DNA from: Anaerolineaceae bacterium 46_22
GTDB taxonomy: Bacteria; Chloroflexota; Anaerolineae; Anaerolineales; Anaerolineaceae
Reading direction: 5' to 3'
Assembly: GCA_001508595.1 (NCBI GenBank)
Contig: LGHA01000059.1
Span: 1-7,480 of the forward strand
DNA: 7,480 nucleotides
Part shown: in pieces, positions 1-5,640 of the stretch
How the letters are laid out: each line of letters opens with the position of its first letter
Position numbering within the stretch: position 1 is the first letter of the stretch
Notes under the pieces: model-generated
What the model saw: the letters and a program-made list of their open reading frames with translations, nothing else
Databases searched by the model: none
Told to the model about the DNA's origin: nothing
Program-made: the position numbers and the translations under genes

Positions 1-139
1 TCTTTGCACTGAGTGCATCATCCTGGTAAGCCTTCGTATCCAGGTTGAAAAAGCGTTTGATGCCCAGATGGTTAATCGAATCAATCCGGTCATTCATCTT
101 ATGCCGGTAATTTTCAAATTCTTCCAAGCGAACTTCCAT
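1..139 (-). CDS. Carboxymuconolactone decarboxylase / AhpD-like family protein (N-terminus only)
   Basis: The first 46 codons of a gene that runs off the left edge. The translation starts MEVRLEEFENYRHKMNDRI and continues with HLGIKRFFNLDTKAYQDDAL followed by SAK. A charged N-terminal helix, then 'IKRFFNLDT-AY--GALSAK', is the pattern I know from the N-terminus of the carboxymuconolactone decarboxylase (CMD)/AhpD-like family. In that family a CxxC or single-Cys active-site helix follows, and it would lie outside this window, so whether this member is redox-active or a decarboxylase cannot be judged. The ATG start is well supported by AGGAGG five bases upstream. The gene begins 14 bases after the stop of the small membrane protein, so it is probably the next gene of the same operon. 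The family call rests on remembered similarity over 46 residues. Confidence 0.7.
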   Translation of the reverse strand, partial: MEVRLEEFENYRHKMNDRIDSINHLGIKRFFNLDTKAYQDDALSAK

Positions 140-144
140 GTGAG

Positions 145-150
145 CCTCCT
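145..150 (-). promoter_or_regulatory. Ribosome binding site of the CMD-family gene
   Basis: The minus strand reads AGGAGG, a consensus Shine-Dalgarno sequence, with five bases to the ATG at 139. It sits in the 14-base gap after the TGA of the preceding gene. It fixes the start of the truncated gene and indicates independent ribosome loading within the operon. Confidence 0.75.
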
Positions 151-153
151 GTG

Positions 154-504
154 TCATTCACCCTTTCTTCGCAAAGTCTCCCTGAGGGTTCCTACCAGCA
201 AAATAATAATGAGGACCGTTGCCAAAAATATGATTCCATCCGTGTAGCCGATCTCTTCTGGCGTTGGCGGTTCAAGTTCAGGCGTGGGTGTTGTCGTGAG
301 CAAATTCTCATTTTCGGGCTGATCTGTTTCAAAGCTTGCTGTTAAGGTCAATTCAGTTGTTGAGTAAAGAGAAGCTGGGTACACTGGGCGGGTAAAAGCA
401 ATGATAAAAAGCAATAGAACCACAGATGAGAGAATAAATAATAAATATTGCGGTTCAAATTTTATTTTCGTCTGCCCGCGAAGCTTATCTTGATTTTCAC
501 CCAT
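154..504 (-). CDS. Small two-pass membrane protein with extracytoplasmic Thr/Pro loop, function unknown
   Basis: A 116-residue protein that I do not recognise. A short charged N-terminus (residues 1-19) is followed by a hydrophobic segment at about 20-38 (YLLFILSSVVLLLFIIAFT). A polar loop of about 50 residues, rich in Thr, Glu and Pro (TTTPTPELEPPTPEE near 70-84), leads to a second hydrophobic segment at about 90-106, and the tail is basic (LRETLRRKGE). The basic tail and the polar loop suggest both ends are cytoplasmic with the loop outside. The ATG follows the solute-binding lipoprotein stop by five bases, and GGAGG at 515-519 overlaps the end of that gene, so the two are almost surely co-transcribed and perhaps translationally coupled. 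It has no ABC permease features and is far too short to be one. It could be an accessory or anchor for the lipoprotein, but nothing in the sequence proves that. Confidence 0.75.
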   Translation of the reverse strand: MGENQDKLRGQTKIKFEPQYLLFILSSVVLLLFIIAFTRPVYPASLYSTTELTLTASFETDQPENENLLTTTPTPELEPPTPEEIGYTDGIIFLATVLIIILLVGTLRETLRRKGE

Positions 505-509
505 AAACC

Positions 510-1841
510 CTATTCCTCCAAGCTTTCCACTGCCACTTGCGCCGCCTGTGAAGGATCAACCAGCCCCTGCACAACCTGGCGCGTTTGCTCCCGAATTATG
601 GGCCCCAGGCTGGCAATGATATCGTTTGAGGGTCGCAAGCGCGTTATTAATGCTATTTGATTTAATAACGATCGCAAATTTTGATCCTGCCAGGCGTCCA
701 AGGCGCTGGGTCGCGGGGGCAAATATCCCGAGGAAAACGTCCATTCGGATAGAAATTCTGGTTCTACAAGAAATTCAGCCAGTTCAACTGCAAGCGGGTG
801 ACGATCTTCGTCAGGTGTCGCTAATGCCCAACCCATACCTGTGCCCAATGAAACCGGGCTGCCATTTACTGGTGGTAAGGGCGCCAGGAGGGCATCAGCT
901 GGTGCATCCTGCAAGTAATTCGACAACCAGGTCACTACCAAATCCGCCTGTCCATCGCGAAATGCCGTCCAAACCTGTGCAGATGTTTGGTATTGAAGGG
1001 AGGCTTCGGTGATATTGCCTGCCTCAACCCCTTGCTGGAAAAAGCGAAAAGTTTCAGTTAATGGCTCAACCTCCAGCATCGGTCGACGTTGGTTGTCTTG
1101 CAAGCTTCCCCCGGATGCCAGGTAAAGGCTCATTTGAAATAAGGATTGGTCACTTTCTGCAGCATAAGCCAGGGCCGTACCCGTTTCAAATATGCCGCCC
1201 CACGAACCGGGAAATTGTTCAAAACTTTCAGGTCGGTAAACCAGAACGAGTGTGTCTGAAGCAAAGGGCAATCCAAAAGTACTGCCCTGTAACAAAGCCA
1301 TTTCCCGCGTGAAATCATACCAGTCGCTGTCATCAGGAATTTCGGTCAGGCTGTCCATTGGGAAAATCAAGCTCTTTAAAGCTGCATTCTCTAGATCCTG
1401 GCGCGAAAGGGCGATCAAATCGGGAAGCGCATCCGGTGCTGCAGCGCTTGCGGCAGTCAGGGCATCCAGCAGTCCACCAACACCGCTGGCTGCTTTGACC
1501 CGCACATTGATCTCAATACCATCATTTTGATCTGAAAACATTTGAAGCCTTGCCAGCAGCATCTGGCTCGCTTCTGTTTCTAAAGCCGGGTCCATTTCAG
1601 GCGGTACCCATAATGTCAAACTTGTAATCGGGACAGGTGTTGTCTCGACGGTTGTTGTCGTTCGTGGGGTGGGTGTTGACGCTTCGTTTTCTCCTGGAGA
1701 AAGGGTTGCTGTAGCGGTTCTGGCTGTTACCCAGGGCAGCTCAAAAGGCAATGCCTCGCAAGCAGACATTGCAAAAATCAATATCACGCCCAAAACCAGG
1801 GGAATTCTGATCTTTTTCAAAAGCCTTCGCCATCCTTTCAA
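510..1841 (-). CDS. ABC-type extracellular solute-binding lipoprotein (family 1-like)
   Basis: 443 residues. The basic n-region and hydrophobic core end in a lipobox, MSAC, with the lipidated Cys at 28. Residues about 40-72 are a Ser/Thr/Pro tether (STPTPRTTTTVETTPVP). From about 73 the fold looks like a bacterial family 1 solute-binding protein: SLTLWVP opens it, PDLIAL lies near 140, GSTFGLPFASDTLVLVYRPE spans 186-205 (the usual 'G-vYGLPfa-dt-alyYn' block), FRDGQADLVVTW is near 294-305, LGTGMGWALA near 332, and AEFLVEPEFLSEW...GYLPPRPSAL near 355-381. Length is normal for the family, which mostly binds sugars; the ligand here is unknown. No permease or ATPase gene is in view. The start is uncertain: the first usable codon is TTG at 1841, after an in-frame TAA at 1853-1851, with no Shine-Dalgarno. 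A second TTG at 1820 would give an equally good signal peptide beginning MKKIRIP. It begins four bases after the M42 gene, so coupling is likely. Confidence 0.85.
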   Translation of the reverse strand: MKGWRRLLKKIRIPLVLGVILIFAMSACEALPFELPWVTARTATATLSPGENEASTPTPRTTTTVETTPVPITSLTLWVPPEMDPALETEASQMLLARLQMFSDQNDGIEINVRVKAASGVGGLLDALTAASAAAPDALPDLIALSRQDLENAALKSLIFPMDSLTEIPDDSDWYDFTREMALLQGSTFGLPFASDTLVLVYRPESFEQFPGSWGGIFETGTALAYAAESDQSLFQMSLYLASGGSLQDNQRRPMLEVEPLTETFRFFQQGVEAGNITEASLQYQTSAQVWTAFRDGQADLVVTWLSNYLQDAPADALLAPLPPVNGSPVSLGTGMGWALATPDEDRHPLAVELAEFLVEPEFLSEWTFSSGYLPPRPSALDAWQDQNLRSLLNQIALITRLRPSNDIIASLGPIIREQTRQVVQGLVDPSQAAQVAVESLEE

Positions 1842-1845
1842 GGGA

Positions 1846-2844
1846 TTATTTTAAGACAATCGGCTCACTCAATAATTTAACCAGCAGCTGAACCGCATTT
1901 TCCACATCATCCGAGTCTACCATCTCAGAGGGTGAATGGATATAACGACAGGCAATTGAAACACAACCAGCCGGAACACCACCGCGAGTTAATTGTATGG
2001 CACGTCCATCCGTACCGCCAGCCTCCAAAACCTCCAATTGGTACGGGAGACCGGCTTCTTCTGCTGCTTTGATCATCCAATCAACGAGCCTCGGATCGGC
2101 AATAAAACTCGAATCGCGGACTTTGATCGCAGGTCCGTCGCCAAGGGCGGTTGCCATCTTCGGGCTAAAGCGAGGGGTATCACCGCTTCGTGTAACATCA
2201 ATCGCAAAGCCTAAATCCGGGTCAATACCATAAGCGGCTGTGGTTGCGCCGCGCAAGCCAACCTCTTCCTGGGTACTGAAAACAAAATGAACCTCGTGCG
2301 GCGTGCTTTCCAATCGCCTCAATACCTCAATTGCAACTGCAGCAGCGACGCGATCGTCCATAGATTTAGCAACCATCCGTTTGCCAAGGTCAATGAAAGG
2401 CCGTTCAAAGCCGCAAACATCACCAACTTTAACAGGGCAGTCTTCTTTGCTGGTTGCCCCAACATCAATGAACAAATCTGTTAACTTGGGCGTCTTTCCG
2501 CTTTCGATGCTGTCCATACCGATCACACCCCGGGTGCCATCCATAAACAGAACCCGCCCGCCATAACAGGTCAATGGGTTGATGCCGCCAATGTTGGTAA
2601 AACGCAGGAAGCCTCTGTCATCAACGTGGGTTACCATCAGACCGATCTCGTCGATATGTGCCGAGATCATTACACGCAGCCCCTGTTCCGTCTTCACACC
2701 TTTCTTAGCAATCAGGCTGCCTAATGCGTCCACGCGCAGCTCATCAGCCGCATCACCAATCGCTTCGCGAATAACATCACGAATTTCATACTCAAAACCT
2801 GAAGGTCCTGGGGTTTCAACAAGTTGCTTGATTAAAGATTTCAT
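1846..2844 (-). CDS. M42 family metallo-aminopeptidase, third of three tandem copies
   Basis: 332 residues. M42 (TET/FrvX-type) enzymes are cytoplasmic di-metal aminopeptidases, often dodecameric, that trim short peptides. All core residues are visible: H63 and D65 in SAHIDEIGL, the bridging Asp D163 in KSMDDR, catalytic E193 and ligand E194 in STQEEVGLRGA, D216 in FAIDVT, and H303 in CRYIHSPSE. The N-terminus has the family's PGPSGFEYEIRDVIRE pattern, and GGTDGRAIQ near 276 is the usual pre-terminal motif. Length is typical. I start at the ATG 2844-2842, not the adjacent TTG 2847-2845, because AGGAG at 2852-2856 is seven bases from the ATG but only four from the TTG. It follows the second M42 gene after 56 bases and is followed by the lipoprotein gene after four. 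This copy carries the most canonical motifs of the three. Substrate specificity cannot be read from the sequence. Confidence 0.93.
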   Translation of the reverse strand: MKSLIKQLVETPGPSGFEYEIRDVIREAIGDAADELRVDALGSLIAKKGVKTEQGLRVMISAHIDEIGLMVTHVDDRGFLRFTNIGGINPLTCYGGRVLFMDGTRGVIGMDSIESGKTPKLTDLFIDVGATSKEDCPVKVGDVCGFERPFIDLGKRMVAKSMDDRVAAAVAIEVLRRLESTPHEVHFVFSTQEEVGLRGATTAAYGIDPDLGFAIDVTRSGDTPRFSPKMATALGDGPAIKVRDSSFIADPRLVDWMIKAAEEAGLPYQLEVLEAGGTDGRAIQLTRGGVPAGCVSIACRYIHSPSEMVDSDDVENAVQLLVKLLSEPIVLK

Positions 2845-2851
2845 CAAAGTG

Positions 2852-2856
2852 CTCCT
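2852..2856 (-). promoter_or_regulatory. Ribosome binding site deciding the start of the third M42 gene
   Basis: AGGAG on the minus strand. It is seven bases from the ATG at 2844 and only four from the adjacent in-frame TTG at 2847, so the ATG is preferred and the protein is 332 rather than 333 residues. Confidence 0.7.
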
Positions 2857-2900
2857 AAAAGAAAGTAATAGAATAAATATCCAAAGGGATGGGCATCAAT

Positions 2901-4001
2901 TTAGCCGCGTCTTTCACCTGCCAATAAATCCGGTGTCACACGAACCAAAGCAGCATACAGCAATCGCAATGTATTCGCCCAGTCATCAACACGGGCAAGA
3001 CCTATTGCCGAGTGGGCATACCTGGAAGGTACTGAAACGCTGATGCTGGGAATTCCTGCTCGTGTTTTGTGAATCACACCGGCATCGGTGCCGCCCCCGC
3101 CGGGCTGCCTGAATTGATAAGGGATTTCCTCTTCCTGTGCGGCATCAGACAAAAGTGTCACCAACCGCCGATCTGCAATTGTGGCGCGATCCATCACATA
3201 GATGGCTGGGCCGGCATCCAGGCGGGTATTGTACTGAACGTTCTGATCTTCGTCATCCCAATGCGGAAGGTCATAAGCAGGTGTTGAATCAACAGCAATT
3301 GCCATGTCAGGATCTAACCGATAAGCCGCAACTCTTGCACCTCTCAAGCCCACTTCCTCCTGGACGGTGAAGGCTGCTAATAAATCGATATTCTCCGGGG
3401 CGTGTTTAAGAAGCTCAATCAAGATCGCAACCCCAAACCTGTTGTCCAGGGCTTTCGCCTGGATGCTGGGTCCGAATCGTTTAAACCGGGTTGCAAAAGT
3501 TGCCCGATCACCTGGCTTGACCTTCTCACCGATCTCAGGTCCCAAATCAATTCGCAGTGCATCAACCGGAATTTTATTTTTGCGCTCATCTGCGGTGGTC
3601 ATGTGGATCGGCTTTGCGCCAATCACGCCCGACAAATGCTCACGCCCAACAAGAACAGCCTTGCCCGGCAATTGCCGTTCATCTATCCCGCCAATACGCT
3701 CAAACTGGAACAGGTTGTCATCATGCTTTTTGACAATCATGAACCCGATTTCGTCCATGTGCGCTGCCAGCATGACACGCACCCGGTTCTCACCACGGCC
3801 GAATTTGGTCGCGAGGACATTACCCAATGCATCCACTTTAATCTCATCTGCAAAGGGCTTGATCTCTTCAAGGACAATTTGACGCACTTCGTATTCGTCA
3901 CCCGAGACAGCGGTGGCATTACACAATTTTTCTAATAATTCGATTTGGCGATCGCCAATTGTCGGTACTTTGCTTGCTTGAATATTTTGATTTTCAGTCA
4001 T
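2901..4001 (-). CDS. M42 family metallo-aminopeptidase, second of three tandem copies
   Basis: 366 residues, the longest of the three, with an N-terminal extension of about 17 residues (to near VPTIGDRQ) before the family region. Metal ligands and catalytic residues are all present: H81 and D83 in AAHMDEIGF, D186 in KALDNRFG, E215 and E216 in TVQEEVGLRGA, D238 in AIAVDST, and H330 in SRYAHS. GGGGTDAGVIHKTRAGIP near 301-318 is the standard motif before the last His. Two points differ from the neighbouring copies. There is an acidic insert around 247-260 (HWDDEDQNVQYN) between the Asp ligand and the GPAI segment. The segment after the last His reads HSAIGLARVDD, where the others have HSPSEMVDSDD or HTPVETVSLKD. 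The ATG is three bases beyond the TGA of the first copy, and GGGGAGAG at 4008-4015 inside the end of that gene is its ribosome binding site, so tight coupling is expected. Confidence 0.93.
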   Translation of the reverse strand: MTENQNIQASKVPTIGDRQIELLEKLCNATAVSGDEYEVRQIVLEEIKPFADEIKVDALGNVLATKFGRGENRVRVMLAAHMDEIGFMIVKKHDDNLFQFERIGGIDERQLPGKAVLVGREHLSGVIGAKPIHMTTADERKNKIPVDALRIDLGPEIGEKVKPGDRATFATRFKRFGPSIQAKALDNRFGVAILIELLKHAPENIDLLAAFTVQEEVGLRGARVAAYRLDPDMAIAVDSTPAYDLPHWDDEDQNVQYNTRLDAGPAIYVMDRATIADRRLVTLLSDAAQEEEIPYQFRQPGGGGTDAGVIHKTRAGIPSISVSVPSRYAHSAIGLARVDDWANTLRLLYAALVRVTPDLLAGERRG

Positions 4002-4004
4002 AAA

Positions 4005-5063
4005 TCACTCTCCCCAATTAATCTGATCCAAAGCATCTGGCTTTAGGTCGGCAATAAACTCGGCCATTACTCGACCAGCGCGCCGAATGTCTTTCAATGA
4101 GACCGTCTCAACAGGTGTATGCATATAACGCAGCGGAATGCCAATGACAGCACAAGGGATACCTTCTGCAACAATCTGCACAGCCATCGCGTCTGTGCCT
4201 GACATCTTAGGCATCAGGTCGCGGTGATAAGGTATTTCTAATTCTTTTGCTTTTTTCTCAAAAGCATCGTACAGGGCAGGATGAATATTTGGACCGTAAC
4301 CCAACCCAACGCCCTCACCGAAGGGCAAGCTTGACCAATCTGATGCACCTGGTCCTTTTGCAAAACAAACATCGATCACAATGGCAATATCAGGCTGGAT
4401 ATCAAAAGGTGAAGTGAAAGCGCCGCCCAGGGTTTCTTCCTCCTGCGCAGAAGCAACAGCCCAAACATCCCAGTCGTGGAAACGGTTTTGCAGCGCTTCC
4501 AGGCACAAAGTTGTGGCGGCAACCGAGACACGATTGTCAAGGGTATGCCCTGCCAGAGCTTCGCCGGTTAATTCGAGGGGTGTCTGTGCATAAGAAACAA
4601 TATCGCCCACGCGAACCTTTTTTGCGAGTTCGTCAGGACGTAAGCCGACATCCACCAGCAAATACTTCATTTCAACAGGACCATCCCCAACTGATTCCGG
4701 CAGCAGATGTCCCGGGGGTTGCACGACCACACCTGGCAGTTCCTCCCGCCCATGGACAATCACGGGTTGTCCGGGAAGGATACGATGGTCAATGCCGCCA
4801 ATCTGAGTGATACGGATAAAACTATCCTGGATGTGCGTTACCATCATCCCGATTGCATCCATGTGTGCCGAAATCATTACCTTGCGGCGGGGCGCATTGC
4901 CCTGTCCGCGCTTAAAGCCGTGAAGACTGCCTATTTTACTGACAGAAAGTTCATCCGTCAGCGGCGCCCAGACCTCCTGAAGGATCTCGCGAATGGGGCT
5001 TTCATAACCAGAAAGTCCCGGTGCGGTCAACATTTTTTTAAGAAATTCTAATAAATCAATCAT
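4005..5063 (-). CDS. M42 family metallo-aminopeptidase, first and most divergent of three tandem copies
   Basis: 352 residues. It opens with the family N-terminus (APGLSGYESPIREILQE). Ligands and catalytic residues are conserved: H67 and D69 in SAHMDAIGM, D176 in GHTLDNRVS, E208 and E209 in AQEEETLGGA, D231 in IVIDVCFA, and H315 in RYMHTPVET, with SGTDAMAVQ near 288. Flanking positions depart from the other two: AHMDA instead of AHMDE, HTLDNR instead of K-[LM]D[DN]R, and EEETLGGA instead of EEVGLRGA. An Asp-Trp-Ser and Gly-rich segment follows the D231 ligand (GASDWSSLPFGEGVGLGYGP). These are pocket-adjacent regions, so a different peptide preference is plausible but inferred. The ATG at 5063 has GAGGTG at 5074-5079, ten bases away. 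It follows the Thr/Pro stalk gene by 28 bases. I expect an active enzyme. Confidence 0.92.
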   Translation of the reverse strand: MIDLLEFLKKMLTAPGLSGYESPIREILQEVWAPLTDELSVSKIGSLHGFKRGQGNAPRRKVMISAHMDAIGMMVTHIQDSFIRITQIGGIDHRILPGQPVIVHGREELPGVVVQPPGHLLPESVGDGPVEMKYLLVDVGLRPDELAKKVRVGDIVSYAQTPLELTGEALAGHTLDNRVSVAATTLCLEALQNRFHDWDVWAVASAQEEETLGGAFTSPFDIQPDIAIVIDVCFAKGPGASDWSSLPFGEGVGLGYGPNIHPALYDAFEKKAKELEIPYHRDLMPKMSGTDAMAVQIVAEGIPCAVIGIPLRYMHTPVETVSLKDIRRAGRVMAEFIADLKPDALDQINWGE

Positions 5064-5091
5064 AGAGTTTGTTCACCTCGTTGGATCTAAA

Positions 5092-5511
5092 TTATGGGTT
5101 TTCACCTTCAGTTGGTGTCATCGTTGGCACTTCTGTAGGCGTCGGTGATATCGTTTCTGTTGGTGCAGCGGATGTTTCAGTAGGGGTAAAGCTTGGTGTC
5201 TCTGTTGGTGTCAGGGTAGCTGTTTCCGTTGGTGAATTTGTCGAGGTCGGCGTGATGGTACTGGTTTGTGTAACAGTCGCCGTAGTCGTGGGAGTCAGGC
5301 TTCGATAAGGCGTAAGGGTGATCGTCGCCGTTCGAGTAGGGCTTGGCGTCACCGTCGGGGAAACATCCTGCGGTTGATTTCGATTAATGCGCAGTACAAC
5401 CATTCCCAAGAAATAACAGGGCAGCGTTATTAAAATCGTCAAGATCAGTAAATAACGAACGCGCTTTGTACTGCTTAGATTCCTCAATATGCCTCCAACA
5501 CCTAAAATCAT
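5092..5511 (-). CDS. Single-pass membrane protein with long Thr/Pro-rich extracytoplasmic stalk
   Basis: 139 residues from the chosen ATG. A basic stretch (STKRVRY, 14-20) precedes one hydrophobic segment at about 21-40 (LLILTILITLPCYFLGMVVL), then RINRN. Residues 51-139 are low complexity: I count 34 Thr and 16 Pro in 89, with repeated TPTET, PTETA and SPTPTE units and no folded domain. It is either a signal anchor or an uncleaved signal peptide, leaving a flexible, probably O-glycosylatable stalk outside the cell. There is no LPXTG-type sorting motif, and the C-terminus is simply TPTEGENP. I start at ATG 5511 because AAAGG at 5520-5524 lies eight bases upstream. An in-frame TTG at 5535 would add eight residues but has no ribosome site. 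It precedes the M42 trio by 28 bases. Its role is unknown; the linker style matches the tether of the lipoprotein and the loop of the small membrane protein downstream. Confidence 0.72.
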   Translation of the reverse strand: MILGVGGILRNLSSTKRVRYLLILTILITLPCYFLGMVVLRINRNQPQDVSPTVTPSPTRTATITLTPYRSLTPTTTATVTQTSTITPTSTNSPTETATLTPTETPSFTPTETSAAPTETISPTPTEVPTMTPTEGENP

Positions 5512-5519
5512 ATCACCAG

Positions 5520-5524
5520 CCTTT
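5520..5524 (-). promoter_or_regulatory. Ribosome binding site deciding the start of the Thr/Pro stalk gene
   Basis: AAAGG on the minus strand, eight bases before the ATG at 5511. It lies inside the eight-codon extension that a TTG start at 5535 would give, which favours the shorter product. Confidence 0.55.
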
Positions 5525-5640
5525 AAGCTGAGCAAGTTAAGTGTATTGAAAAAAATTCTATTTACCTTTAAGCAAAAAGAAGCATCTTAGCCAAAAAGCC
5601 TCGAGATTTTTTTCAAAATCCACCAAAATGACGGTATCGT

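Noticed and set aside
2848..2900. Possible internal promoter (TTGATG, 18 bases, TATTCT on the minus strand) before the third M42 gene
   Set aside because: Both hexamers match consensus at only four of six positions; such matches are expected by chance in an AT-rich gap.
2579..3043. Plus-strand open frame spanning the junction of two M42 genes
   Set aside because: It overlaps both confident minus-strand genes, and its translation looks like the antisense of M42 codons.
3402..3935. Long plus-strand open frame (177 codons) opposite the second M42 gene
   Set aside because: It lies wholly inside a well-conserved M42 gene, has unconvincing composition and no family features.
5069..5308. Plus-strand open frame rich in Val and Gly with SVGV-like repeats
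   Set aside because: It is the exact complement of the Thr/Pro stalk codons; the periodicity is imposed by the minus-strand gene, which has a ribosome site and a membrane anchor.
5512..5535. Eight-residue longer stalk protein from a TTG at 5535
   Set aside because: No ribosome site precedes the TTG, while AAAGG is well spaced for the ATG at 5511.
5601..5606. CTCGAG-type palindrome flanked by A and T runs
   Set aside because: Six bases with no loop; expected by chance and not able to form a stable hairpin.
5512..5640. Promoter or terminator in the 129-base gap before the stalk gene
   Set aside because: A TAGAAT (5555-5560) has no matching -35. The only hairpin seen (GATTTT-GAAA-AAAATC, minus strand) is all A/T except one pair and is too weak for a terminator. 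The gap may still hold a promoter, but I cannot support one.
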